This document shows, piece after piece, positions 22,670 to 30,715 of a DNA stretch of 60,646 nucleotides. The notes beneath the pieces were generated by a model. That model was given only the letters and a program-made list of their open reading frames with translations, had not been told where the DNA came from and ran no database searches. The position numbers and the translations under genes were made by a program. The DNA comes from a virus. The DNA lies in IMG/VR virus record IMGVR_UViG_3300028025_005244, positions 1 through 60,646 of that record, one strand, 5' to 3'. Position 1 is the stretch's first letter. Every line of letters starts with the position of its first letter.

Positions 22670-24648
22670 TATTTTGCCTCTCCCCATCTGGAGACAAGTG
22701 TAACATCTGCAATCAAAGGTACGGACAGCACATTTATGCCTTCCATAGCCTCGATCACAGCGGCCATAGTTATTTCCGCCAAGTGGTCAGGGCTAACTAC
22801 AACTAACTCGTCATGAACAGTTAGGATTAAGCTTGATTCTTTTGGAATCAAAGCCTGAGCTCTAACCATAGCAACTTTTATTAAGTCTGCGGCAGATCCT
22901 TGGATCATAGTATTAAAAGCCTGGCGTTCAGCTCTAGCTCTAGCCCACTGATCTTTAGCCCTAAGCTCAGGAAGATAGCGTCTGCGCTTTAATAGAGTGC
23001 TTACATAAGGTATAGGGGTTTGACGACGCGATTCTGATACCACGTGCCTCTTATACCTAGCAACTGCAGGAAACTTCTTAATAAACATATCAAGGAGATT
23101 CTTTGCTTCGTTTAGGGTACAACCAATTTCTTTAGCAATCTTATCTGGACCTACACCATAAGCAAGGGACAAAACAAGAACTTTTCCTGCTTTTCTATCA
23201 ACACCCATGGTATTTCCAATGGTTGTGTAAATATCTTCCCCGTTTTTATACGCATCTACCATAACCCGGTCACCGCTAAAACTAGCAATAATTCTAGGTT
23301 CAATCTGAGAGTAGTCTGCAACTATAAGCTTGTGGCCCTCTGGTGCAATAAAAAGATTTCTAATAGCTTTACCGTTTTTAGTGTGGGGTGCGGGAACATT
23401 CTGTAGATTTGGATTTCTACTAGAAAAACGCCCGGTCTCTGCTCCGTACTGAACAAAGTCAGTATGGATTCGATCGCGATACATAATGCTCTCTTTAACA
23501 ACCGTCTTTGATTTGCCAGCTAAGGTACGAGTGATATCCCCACCCAAGTATGGAATTACGTACGTAGTCATAAGTTTATTTAAGTCAGAGTAAATAAGTA
23601 ATTGATCTACAAGAGAGTCTCTACCACGAAACGCATCTAGAGCAGGCTCAGAAACAGAGTAGTCTCTAAAACTGGATACATAGTTAGGGTCAGAGGCGCG
23701 TTTTTCTCCTGCTGGGGTCATAAGCTTTGGCTTAAGTCCTCTACCCCCGTCTTTTTTAGGAGTAAATAATATTTCTTGTTTTTCTGGTACGGAGTTTAAA
23801 TTAAATGGGCGTTTAGCTAAAGCAAAGATCTTTCCTCGAGTGTCTTCAATTTGACCCTCTAGATCATCCTTTAATTGCGCTAGCTGATCTACATCTATGT
23901 CTGCACCGCGTAGTTCCATGTTGCATATGACGTGTAAAACATCCATCTCAAGATTAAATATTGGCCCTAAACCATCTAACGCAAGTTTTTCCTCATAGGA
24001 CTTATACAGTTTCCAAGTCCACTCGGCATCAAGTGCAGCGTAAGTAGCGACCTCATCAAAGGAATAGGCCTCAATTTCTTTTCCTACACCCTTAACCATC
24101 TCGTAACCAAACTCACGCTTTAAGCAGTCATCGAGACCTAAAGAGATCCTATTTCGATTGTCTAAAATAAAAGCCGCATTGAGGGTGCAGAAATATGGTC
24201 CGGCCGGTAAAGATTTGTTGTATTTAGTCACGCTTTGTAAGTCAAATTTTAAGTTGTGCCCAACCTTTACCTTAGAACTGTTAAGTAAAGGCCTAAGAGC
24301 CGAGAATACCTCGGCCGGAGTCAACTGCTCGGGTGGGGATGTAAAAACTTTTGTAGCCTTCTTTTCATCCTTACTATAATCTTGAGGACGAATTTCCATG
24401 CCGCTTTCTTTTCTAAGAACAGCAGAGGGTAGTAAAGGAAAATCAGTACGTAAAAAATCGCCATTTGGGTGACCCATAGGTATGACGTCTACCCGGTCAT
24501 CTGTCGCCAAAGCTATCCACACAACACGGTTCTGTCGTGGATCTCCTCGATGATCACCCATAGTTTCTACGTCAAAAGCAAACGCAGGCTTGTCACTATA
24601 GTGATCAACAAGTTCTTGTAATTTATCCTTCGTCGTTATTATATTCAT
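22669..24648 (-). CDS. polA: Family A DNA polymerase with 3'-5' exonuclease
   Basis: 659 residues from the ATG at 24648, chosen because AAGGAGG lies five bases upstream. The exonuclease domain has FDVET, VGHNLKFD and YAALDA. The polymerase domain has motif A VADYSQIEPR, the O-helix RKAGKVLVLSLAYG and motif C VHDEL. Aligning R754, K758 and Y766 of E. coli Pol I puts Leu at position 762 and Val at 761 (normally Phe and Asn). Leu762 is the common virioplankton type. No 5'-3' exonuclease domain is present, as usual in phages. It is the main replicative polymerase. Its leader carries an unusual structure (see 24654-24715). Confidence 0.95.
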   Translation of the reverse strand: MNIITTKDKLQELVDHYSDKPAFAFDVETMGDHRGDPRQNRVVWIALATDDRVDVIPMGHPNGDFLRTDFPLLPSAVLRKESGMEIRPQDYSKDEKKATKVFTSPPEQLTPAEVFSALRPLLNSSKVKVGHNLKFDLQSVTKYNKSLPAGPYFCTLNAAFILDNRNRISLGLDDCLKREFGYEMVKGVGKEIEAYSFDEVATYAALDAEWTWKLYKSYEEKLALDGLGPIFNLEMDVLHVICNMELRGADIDVDQLAQLKDDLEGQIEDTRGKIFALAKRPFNLNSVPEKQEILFTPKKDGGRGLKPKLMTPAGEKRASDPNYVSSFRDYSVSEPALDAFRGRDSLVDQLLIYSDLNKLMTTYVIPYLGGDITRTLAGKSKTVVKESIMYRDRIHTDFVQYGAETGRFSSRNPNLQNVPAPHTKNGKAIRNLFIAPEGHKLIVADYSQIEPRIIASFSGDRVMVDAYKNGEDIYTTIGNTMGVDRKAGKVLVLSLAYGVGPDKIAKEIGCTLNEAKNLLDMFIKKFPAVARYKRHVVSESRRQTPIPYVSTLLKRRRYLPELRAKDQWARARAERQAFNTMIQGSAADLIKVAMVRAQALIPKESSLILTVHDELVVVSPDHLAEITMAAVIEAMEGINVLSVPLIADVTLVSRWGEAK

Positions 24649-24653
24649 ATCTA

Positions 24654-24715
24654 CCTCCTTAGTGTAGAGGCTGGGAAGTTCCGCCAAGAAGGAGGCGAAA
24701 ACAGCGGAACTCCCC
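24654..24715 (-). promoter_or_regulatory. Candidate pseudoknot masking the polA ribosome binding site
   Basis: In the mRNA a 12-bp stem (24704-24715 with 24673-24684, one G-U pair) closes a 19-base loop. The loop contains CCUCCUU (24689-24695), exactly complementary to the polA Shine-Dalgarno AAGGAGG (24654-24660), with one extra G-U pair possible. Loop-to-SD pairing would form an H-type pseudoknot with connecting stretches of about 8, 4 and 12 bases. T4 controls gp32 and gp43 by RNA structures near their starts, so autoregulation by Pol A or the SSB-like protein is a reasonable inference. Confidence 0.65.
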
Positions 24716-24732
24716 AACCATAGAATCGAGAG

Positions 24733-25461
24733 TTACTGGCCAGCCAGAAGTTCTCTCGCAATTTCCTCAAGTTCGGCGTTGGTTGACACACGAAGTGCGT
24801 CTGGACCAAGAGGCTTCATCTTAGAGATTACACTAGAAAGTTGAACTGGATCTAAATCCCAGTCCTCTGCCAAATCGCGTTCCTTGACTGGCATTATTGA
24901 ATATGAAGTTTTTGTTCCAATGCCGGACTTGCTAACCGCCCAATAAATATCAGCGCGATCGATAGGCCCAACTTTTTTATCTGCATTTAACTTTTCAAGC
25001 TGCCCACACAAACGTACTCCAACTGTCATAAGTTGAATCTGTGGGACCTCATCAGAAAGGTTAACTACGCTGAATGCAAATTTGCGCTCAGGCTTATTTC
25101 CAACACGAGATAGCGGATCGTTATCCCAACCAACAAAAGACTTCTTACCTGGGCGGTTTACCCAGTGCTGTAAAAAGCTCATTGGTTCTGCTGAAAGAAA
25201 CTTTACTAATTGCACGTCTTCATCAAACCTAAAATCGGTTGTAAATGACTTGCTTGCTTCGGAAACGGCTCGCTTTGCTGCGGCCCATCCGGTTTGGATA
25301 ACAGACGAACGATCTGGAAAATCAGATTCGCTGTCTTCAATAAATAGATCTTCTTCAACTTCAGAGATTACGGGTGATACAGGGTCTGTTCCTAGATAAG
25401 AAGAGACGTTAGGTGCTTGTGACACGGTGTTTCCTTTCATATTGCCATAGCCAGTTGCCAT
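24733..25461 (-). CDS. gp32-like single-stranded DNA-binding protein (putative)
   Basis: 242 residues. The central stretch FLQHWVNRPGKKSFVGW, then DPLSRVGNKPERKFAFSVVNL, follows the pattern of gp32-like SSBs of actinophages (F--HW-----KRSFVC---CPLC--GDKP---F-FNV). The zinc-type Cys residues of that pattern are replaced here by Asp and Ser. The fold is probably an OB. The C-terminus is acidic and amphipathic, as in SSBs that recruit partners. It lies directly upstream of polA. Confidence 0.6.
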   Translation of the reverse strand: MATGYGNMKGNTVSQAPNVSSYLGTDPVSPVISEVEEDLFIEDSESDFPDRSSVIQTGWAAAKRAVSEASKSFTTDFRFDEDVQLVKFLSAEPMSFLQHWVNRPGKKSFVGWDNDPLSRVGNKPERKFAFSVVNLSDEVPQIQLMTVGVRLCGQLEKLNADKKVGPIDRADIYWAVSKSGIGTKTSYSIMPVKERDLAEDWDLDPVQLSSVISKMKPLGPDALRVSTNAELEEIARELLAGQ

Positions 25462-25464
25462 AGG

Positions 25465-25929
25465 TTAGTTGGTTTCGTTTTCATGAATCTTAGTCCAGTT
25501 TTCCAATAGTTCTATTGAAAGATCTGGGTGTCGATTCCAATCAATCCGCTTAGAGTCTATAAGACCCCGGGATTGAAAGCTTTGTATTGTGGACTCAATA
25601 ATAGCACGACTATACATTCGCCACCCAGGTTTTTTCTTACCGTCTACGACGATAGATCTAAGCCTGTATGGAGCCCGCGGAATGTAGCCTTTGCGTTCCC
25701 ATAGACGTATGGTTACTAGCGGCCTCTTTAATGCCTCACAGAGGGACCCCGCGCTATAAAGCTCGATAGTCTTCCCATTTGGAAGCGTTTTTACCTGAGG
25801 TTTGCTTTCCCAAGAGTCTTTGGGTTCGACTTTCTTTTTAGCAGGATCGACTGATTTACGTTTACGCTTTGATCCGGGGTAATAATCCCCTAACCCATTA
25901 AACATAGAATCAATAATATCGTCAGCCAT
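25465..25929 (-). CDS. MerR-type helix-turn-helix protein
   Basis: 154 residues from the ATG at 25929; the frame is open further upstream, but that part overlaps a separate small gene. A basic N-terminus leads to an HTH of MerR/excisionase type: LYSAGSLCEALKRPLVTIRL, W-ERKGYIPRAPYR, then a wing and MYSRAIIESTI. It may be a transcription or replication regulator. Confidence 0.7.
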   Translation of the reverse strand: MADDIIDSMFNGLGDYYPGSKRKRKSVDPAKKKVEPKDSWESKPQVKTLPNGKTIELYSAGSLCEALKRPLVTIRLWERKGYIPRAPYRLRSIVVDGKKKPGWRMYSRAIIESTIQSFQSRGLIDSKRIDWNRHPDLSIELLENWTKIHENETN

Positions 25930-25931
25930 TT

Positions 25932-26099
25932 TTAAATATTTTTCCTTAAACGACGCTTTGACATTGGTAGTTCTATTTGTACAAAGAAAAATAGTAAATC
26001 TAAAGAACACTGAATGCTAGAAATAAATATTCCAAGCCCAATGCTTCTCTTGTAAAACCCGTACTGTACCCATACGTCGCCAATTCTAATTTCTTTCAT
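25932..26099 (-). CDS. Small protein with hydrophobic segment (55 aa)
   Basis: Read in the gap between two genes. It starts MKEIRIGDVWVQYG, has hydrophobic stretches (about 20-29 and 32-42) and ends in a basic SKRRLRKN tail. Its stop is three bases before the next gene's start codon, and its ATG lies two bases after the upstream stop. This packing supports it. Function is unknown. Confidence 0.55.
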   Translation of the reverse strand: MKEIRIGDVWVQYGFYKRSIGLGIFISSIQCSLDLLFFFVQIELPMSKRRLRKNI

Positions 26100-26101
26100 G
26101 A

Positions 26102-26545
26102 TTACTTCTTACTTGGCACAAAGGCCCAGGTTACAGTGCGAGTAAGCATATCATCTATGTCTTTTTCAGATAACAAATCTTCATATAGACACGCCATAAT
26201 TTCGTCTTCATCTACAACTTCAATAGTCTTAATGCAACGATCTGCTAGCCCTCTAGCTTTAATTAAATGAAGCGCCACTTCAGTATCAATTTTTTGGGAA
26301 GCTCGACGTTGGCGTTGTAAAGACACATAGCCCTCAACTTCTTCTGGAAGTTCTAGCCAGAAGTGGCCTTTGTCATCTTCAATGCCCTCTTGTTCAACAA
26401 TATCCATTAATTGAGTTTTAATTACGGACTGCTGTTTTGTTAAATCATCAATACGCTTTTTAAAGCCAATAAACTCGCGCACTTGCGCCATTAATGAATT
26501 AGTTTCTACACGTACTGCTCTTGATGGTGGCTCTATTGTTGCCAT
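26102..26545 (-). CDS. Conserved actinophage-type hypothetical protein
   Basis: 147 residues. The N-terminal half is a coiled-coil-like helix (FKKRIDDLTKQQSVIKTQL), followed by a beta section (FWLELPEEVEGYVSLQRQRR) and an acidic helical end. I know this general pattern from hypothetical proteins in actinophage replication regions, without a function. Its ribosome binding site can pair with upstream repeats (26564-26592). Confidence 0.65.
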   Translation of the reverse strand: MATIEPPSRAVRVETNSLMAQVREFIGFKKRIDDLTKQQSVIKTQLMDIVEQEGIEDDKGHFWLELPEEVEGYVSLQRQRRASQKIDTEVALHLIKARGLADRCIKTIEVVDEDEIMACLYEDLLSEKDIDDMLTRTVTWAFVPSKK

Positions 26546-26546
26546 T

Positions 26547-26592
26547 TGTACCCTCCTTTAGAGTATGTGGGTACACCCTAACATATGGGTAC
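26547..26592 (-). promoter_or_regulatory. Tandem GTACCC repeats able to pair with a ribosome binding site
   Basis: On the plus strand TATGTGGGTAC (26564-26574) and CATATGGGTAC (26582-26592) are near-identical direct repeats 18 bases apart. In the mRNA either copy can pair with GGGUACA (26547-26553), which lies between SD and start codon of the 147-residue gene; the nearer copy makes a 7-bp stem. The repeats could equally be operators for the ribbon-helix-helix protein encoded just upstream. Confidence 0.45.
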
Positions 26593-26612
26593 GACATTTC
26601 AAAACTGGGGAT

Positions 26613-26756
26613 TTATTGGCGGACGTAGTCCTTTAGAGCCGTGATAATTACGTCTGTAACGGTCCGGCCCTCTATAGCGGCCTTTTCCTTAACGGCAGAC
26701 CAAAGCTCGGGCGCTACCCGTATTGTGCGGGTAGGGGTTTTAGGTAAATTAGGCAC
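26613..26756 (-). CDS. Ribbon-helix-helix DNA-binding protein (47 aa)
   Basis: Starts at GTG 26756, with AAGGAGT seven bases upstream. The sequence fits the Arc/MetJ/CopG fold: beta strand TRTIRVAP, helix ELWSAVKEKAAIEG, turn R-T-V-T, helix DVIITALKDYV. Such proteins bind as dimers to short repeated DNA sites. Direct repeats with 18-base spacing lie immediately downstream. It is likely a phage regulator. Confidence 0.8.
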   Translation of the reverse strand: MPNLPKTPTRTIRVAPELWSAVKEKAAIEGRTVTDVIITALKDYVRQ

Positions 26757-26766
26757 GTATGACTCC

Positions 26767-28386
26767 TTAGCTGTTAACTTGCAAAAAAGCTCGAAGTGTG
26801 CCTACTGAAAGGTTAACTCCGCCCCGATCATTTATGCCTTGCCCATCTAACACCGCGTCAGATATAGCAGTTTTCTGTATAAGCATTTCTCTTTGACGCT
26901 GTTCTAAAGAGTTTTCCATAAGAATGTCTTGGATTACAATTTTTTCCCAGGTGCTAGATGCTCGTTTAATTCTACCATTTCTTTGTACAGCTAAACCGGC
27001 ATTCCAGGGTAAATCATAATTAATTAGTAGATTAGCTTGAGGCAGATCTACCCCATAACCCCCGGCGTCTGAGGAGATAAATAGGCGACAATTAGGGTCT
27101 GTTTGGAACTTTTCTTTTGCTTCTTCTTTTTGTTTAGCATTTAATTGGCCTGTATAGGTCACAGAGTCATAAGGTAAAGCTTCCTGTATAAGCTTAGTCA
27201 TGCCAACAAAGCTTGAAAAAATTACTATCTTATTTCCGTCATATTGAGATAAGAAATCATCTACGTACTGTTTTAATACGGCTAGTTTTGGGCTTGATTT
27301 TAACCCGTCCAATAAACCCAATGTTTTTAATTCAGAGGCGTAACCCGATCCTCCGTGAAATCCTGGAATATTTATGGTGTTTCCATCAACTACTACGGCT
27401 CCGTCTTCAAATTTATTAGCACTTAATGCTAACAGCTGAGGGTCATCGCAGAGAAGGCGTAGGCACGTCATTTTTGACATAATTAAACCCCTAAGCTCAT
27501 CCATCTGACCGCCTTGATCACTTTGTTGACCATAGTGAGAAAAGATATTAAATGAAGTTCCAAAGGTATCTAAGGCCTCTTCTAAATTAAGAAGAAGGTC
27601 TCGAACAATGTGCGTGTAAAGCTTTCTTCCAGCCCTATCAAAAGGTACATATATAGGTTCGGAGTGTATTGTTTCTGGCAAAAAAGGGGCTACATCTGGA
27701 TCAGATTGTTTCTTTCTTACGCACGCGTTTAACAAGGTTTTATTTAGTAGCGGTAAGTTTCTATAGCGCTCTACCCCACCAAACTTATTTCTAATAATAA
27801 ATGTGGAGTCAAAAAGATCAAATCTACCCAAAATTTTAGGGTTAACAAACTGCATAATTGAGTAGAGCTCTTCTGGTTTTCCGTTTTCTACCGGTGTACC
27901 AGTAAGAGCAAATTTAACGGGGCTTTGAAGTTTTTTTACGTACTTAGATCGTTTAGATCTAAAGCTTTTGACTGCGGTTGCTTCGTCGCAGACAATGAAT
28001 CCCGTAGCGAGCTGTCGTACATACTCCCAGTCGTTAACAACTTGCTCGTAGTTAATAATGACGTAATCCACGAGTGAATGCCCCCAGTCGAGGGCTTGCT
28101 GGTATTGCTCAGCTCGCTGTTTCGGCGTTCCGTCAATAACCAAAGGTGTTGCAGATCCATCTGTAAACTTCCTGATTTGATCAGCCCACTGATATTTAAG
28201 GCTGGAAAGACAGACTATAACACCGGGCTCCCGGATTGAACCGCTATCCTTAAGCGATTCGATAGCCGCAATGGTTAGTACTGTCTTCCCAAGCCCCAAA
28301 TCATATGCAACGAGCATTTGTTTACGCTCGACCATTGCTTCTACGGCCTCTACTTGATACGGTAGAAGGGTTCCGGTAAAAGTCAC
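26767..28386 (-). CDS. SNF2-type superfamily 2 helicase/ATPase
   Basis: 539 residues with the full two-lobed SF2 set: Q-like LLPYQ, Walker A DLGLGKT (29-35), motif Ia, CDEATAV for DExx (133-139), TGTP (162-165), and in the second lobe VIFSSF, the GVDLPQANLLINYD motif V and QRNGRIKR motif VI. SNF2-type phage enzymes remodel protein-DNA complexes or branch-migrate DNA. The replication-operon context suggests fork restart or recombination. It overlaps the next gene by four bases. Confidence 0.9.
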   Translation of the reverse strand: MTFTGTLLPYQVEAVEAMVERKQMLVAYDLGLGKTVLTIAAIESLKDSGSIREPGVIVCLSSLKYQWADQIRKFTDGSATPLVIDGTPKQRAEQYQQALDWGHSLVDYVIINYEQVVNDWEYVRQLATGFIVCDEATAVKSFRSKRSKYVKKLQSPVKFALTGTPVENGKPEELYSIMQFVNPKILGRFDLFDSTFIIRNKFGGVERYRNLPLLNKTLLNACVRKKQSDPDVAPFLPETIHSEPIYVPFDRAGRKLYTHIVRDLLLNLEEALDTFGTSFNIFSHYGQQSDQGGQMDELRGLIMSKMTCLRLLCDDPQLLALSANKFEDGAVVVDGNTINIPGFHGGSGYASELKTLGLLDGLKSSPKLAVLKQYVDDFLSQYDGNKIVIFSSFVGMTKLIQEALPYDSVTYTGQLNAKQKEEAKEKFQTDPNCRLFISSDAGGYGVDLPQANLLINYDLPWNAGLAVQRNGRIKRASSTWEKIVIQDILMENSLEQRQREMLIQKTAISDAVLDGQGINDRGGVNLSVGTLRAFLQVNS

Positions 28387-28622
28387 AATGGGATCTCGTT
28401 TACTCTGTCTTTAGACCAATGTATGTAAGACCGTATATACACAAGAGCATACGCTAACGCTGAAAATATAAACCCATACTGATCAGTAGTTAAGGCGTAC
28501 ACAATCCATAAAACTTCGTTAAAAAGAAGAACTAACCAGCCCCAGATAGTTTTACGGCCAACAAAATAAATCCCACCAACACCGATAACCGCAAGAACCC
28601 AAGATCCATATTCCATAATCAT
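28383..28622 (-). CDS. Small three-TM membrane protein
   Basis: 79 residues, mostly hydrophobic. Three transmembrane stretches are visible (about 6-20, 27-44 and 49-66), then a charged tail. It lies between dNMP kinase and the SNF2 helicase with overlaps on both sides. The spacing of aromatic residues recalls small PnuC-like transport proteins, but this is weak and I do not assign it. Confidence 0.65.
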   Translation of the reverse strand: MIMEYGSWVLAVIGVGGIYFVGRKTIWGWLVLLFNEVLWIVYALTTDQYGFIFSALAYALVYIRSYIHWSKDRVNEIPL

Positions 28623-29152
28623 ACGTAAGCCCCCATTCTCGTCTTAATTAAAGATTTTAAGTCATCTATTGTACCGTTATTAACAAATATTTGATCAACT
28701 TTTTCTCCGTCCATTGCGGACTCAGACTCGTGTGAGTTTACGGGGTCAACACCTAAACGCCTTACACGCCAGATCTGTGAGCCACCGTACTCACGTAGTG
28801 CTTTAGCTTCATTTGGGTATCTAACATCAGTAATAACATACTTTCCATCAGGATTAACTTGACGAAGAGCTTGACGCACCCAAAACATATCTCCAAAAGT
28901 TTTACGGGCACCAACACCTAGGTCTTGAAGAAGGCGTCTGGCTTCGGGATAGTCAACTTTAACTCTGTCCCACCCGTACACATCAACCAACCCCTTAACT
29001 CGATACCCCTCTTTAAGCATTGGGTTAGTGGCGTATAACAGGTCACGTATGGGGTCAGCAAAAGCGACTCGTTGGTAACCGTAATTCTCTACAAGGATAC
29101 TGGCTACCGTGTCTTTGCCTGACTGCGCATATCCGGTAAGTCCAATTATCAT
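28619..29152 (-). CDS. Deoxynucleoside monophosphate kinase
   Basis: 177 residues. P-loop GYAQSGKDT (7-15), a following AFADPIRDLL substrate helix, and the DVRYPNEA motif are those of phage dNMP kinases of the T4 gp1 type. It phosphorylates dNMPs so that, with host NDK, dNTPs can be made. It complements NrdJ. The start overlaps the zinc-ribbon gene's stop (ATGA). Confidence 0.9.
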   Translation of the reverse strand: MIIGLTGYAQSGKDTVASILVENYGYQRVAFADPIRDLLYATNPMLKEGYRVKGLVDVYGWDRVKVDYPEARRLLQDLGVGARKTFGDMFWVRQALRQVNPDGKYVITDVRYPNEAKALREYGGSQIWRVRRLGVDPVNSHESESAMDGEKVDQIFVNNGTIDDLKSLIKTRMGAYV

Positions 29153-29271
29153 TTTGATCCCCTACATCCAGCACAAATTTTTTCAGGAATACTGGCTACT
29201 ATTACAGTTTTGCAATCTGTTGCCCAGTTGCCGCATTCGCTGCAATATCCTTTAGCTCCTACTTTTGACAT
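29149..29271 (-). CDS. Zinc-ribbon microprotein (40 aa)
   Basis: A 40-residue protein with two knuckles, CSEC and CAGC, and one more Cys between. It fits between primase and dNMP kinase: its ATG lies inside the last codons of the primase gene (20-base overlap) and its stop overlaps the kinase ATG. Its role is unknown. Size and four-Cys geometry resemble minimal rubredoxin/zinc-ribbon domains. Confidence 0.7.
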   Translation of the reverse strand: MSKVGAKGYCSECGNWATDCKTVIVASIPEKICAGCRGSK

Positions 29272-30265
29272 TTAGTGATCCCCTCAACATAACGCAGTGC
29301 GTTGCGTGTTCTATTCCAAATACTACCTCATCTGGAGTCATTTCTCCAATATCTTTAGCCGTTGAGCTCCCGTAATTAAACGCCCAAAACTCCAGACCGT
29401 TTTCCCGTGCAACCGCTATAAAAGACTCTAATGCCGCTTTTCCGGCAGCGTCAACGTTTGGGTTATCAAAAGCCAGTATGAGCTTGTCTGCACGCTTCAT
29501 AAGATCTATCTGAGCGGCGCTTACAGTAACCCCACATAAAGCTACGCCCTCTGTCGAATTTCGACAGACCCCAACCTTTACTGCATCTAAAGGGGACTCG
29601 ACAACAACCATAGTTGGGCCTGCCCACTCCCTTATTCCAAATAAAGTTTTAGACTTCTGTATTCCAGGAGGTCTATTAAAGAAATGCTTGTGTCCCTGGC
29701 CCTTTTCCTGCCAACCCATCAAACCACCCGTGTCTGCGTTTCTTATGGGAATAATCCAGATAGACTTGTTGTTATCCCACTTAACTGAGTAAGTTTTGCA
29801 AGACTCCAGTGTCAAGCCCCTAGCGGATAATGCTGAGTCTATAGGATCAGTAAATACAGCTAATCGTGCTTCGCCCATAGCAACGGGTTGCCGCAGCCTT
29901 ACATAATTATTCTTTGCGTCTTCCATTTGGCGCACTAACTGAGCTAAATCAACATCTACTTGGGTAGTAAGCCAGCCCTTTGCAGCCTCAAAATCTAAGA
30001 GACCAAAAGAAGTTTTAAACTGTTTTAATTCTGCGACTAAACTTAAAAGAGTTCCCCTATATCCACAAGAAAAACAATGATGTACACCGGTTTCTTGATT
30101 CATAGACCAAGAAGGGTTTATGTCTTCTCTTCCGGTACGTTCTTTATGCAAAGGGCAATGGCCCTGCAGCTCATTACGTACTTCTGAGCAGTCTACGCCT
30201 AGCTTTAAAAGGGCTTTCTGAACCTCACCCTCGCGGTACACAGCAACCACAGCAATTCGTCTCAT
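29252..30265 (-). CDS. DnaG-type primase with CHC2 zinc ribbon and TOPRIM domain
   Basis: 337 residues. The N-terminal zinc ribbon has Cys37, His40, Cys64 and Cys67 (CPLH then CFSC). The TOPRIM part shows VVVESPLDAVKV (catalytic Glu) and ILAFDNPNVDAAG (Asp pair). It makes RNA primers, or loads with DnaB, on the lagging strand. It lacks the C-terminal helicase-binding domain of full DnaG. The exact start is uncertain: an ATG at 30265 without a clear SD, or GTG codons about five and eight codons later. Confidence 0.85.
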   Translation of the reverse strand: MRRIAVVAVYREGEVQKALLKLGVDCSEVRNELQGHCPLHKERTGREDINPSWSMNQETGVHHCFSCGYRGTLLSLVAELKQFKTSFGLLDFEAAKGWLTTQVDVDLAQLVRQMEDAKNNYVRLRQPVAMGEARLAVFTDPIDSALSARGLTLESCKTYSVKWDNNKSIWIIPIRNADTGGLMGWQEKGQGHKHFFNRPPGIQKSKTLFGIREWAGPTMVVVESPLDAVKVGVCRNSTEGVALCGVTVSAAQIDLMKRADKLILAFDNPNVDAAGKAALESFIAVARENGLEFWAFNYGSSTAKDIGEMTPDEVVFGIEHATHCVMLRGSLNVKSRS

Positions 30266-30500
30266 GATCTATTTTTACAACTATATCATTGTTAATTTCA
30301 TCTGGATCTGGATGTCCTACGCCATGGGTGCATACACGTTGCATGCAAAATATCATAGGGTTCCATATTTGAGGAAAAGAACGCATATGGTGGTCAGAAC
30401 GATTGTGAATTGTGCAGTATGGTCCCCGGCAAGCACCCTTAGAGTGAGCTCGCTTAAAAACCATTTCAGAATGCTCTAGTTTAATTACTTCAGGACTCAT
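30225..30500 (-). CDS. Cys/His-rich conserved actinophage protein
   Basis: 91 residues from the ATG at 30500 (AGGGGAAAT upstream; the longer open frame is non-coding there). The sequence ACRGPYCTIHNRSDHHM, WNP-x7-M-x3-CTHGVGHPDPDE, and final C-CGCC matches a family widespread in actinobacteriophages, in which C-x-HN-SDHHM and C-HG-GHPDPDD are invariant. No function is known. The many Cys/His suggest a metal-binding fold. It overlaps the primase start by 41 bases. Confidence 0.8.
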   Translation of the reverse strand: MSPEVIKLEHSEMVFKRAHSKGACRGPYCTIHNRSDHHMRSFPQIWNPMIFCMQRVCTHGVGHPDPDEINNDIVVKIDHETNCCGCCVPRG

Positions 30501-30715
30501 ATATTTCCCCTGTCTAGTGGTGTAGGAGCTTTTGCGTAAGTACCGCAAATTGCGCACTCCATGTCTAGAAGATACTGCGATATTTCATAATCGTCAAAAC
30601 TTGCGTGTACACGCCAAAGATTAGACTCACAGTGGGGGCATTCATGGCACACTATATTTTCGTAATCCATGCTTCCACTGTAGTCAGGTTTTAGCTCTCT
30701 AAAAGATTTACTCAT
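30497..30715 (-). CDS. Small zinc-binding protein
   Basis: 72 residues with CHECPHC near residue 23 and CAIC near residue 54, together a probable zinc ribbon. It is coupled to neighbours by four-base overlaps on both sides, in the string WhiB - zinc ribbon - Cys/His protein - primase. Confidence 0.7.
   Translation of the reverse strand: MSKSFRELKPDYSGSMDYENIVCHECPHCESNLWRVHASFDDYEISQYLLDMECAICGTYAKAPTPLDRGNI

Noticed and set aside
30501-30557. N-terminal extension of the Cys/His protein
   Set aside because: The extension overlaps the upstream gene and the ATG at 30500 has the better RBS; the conserved motif begins after it.
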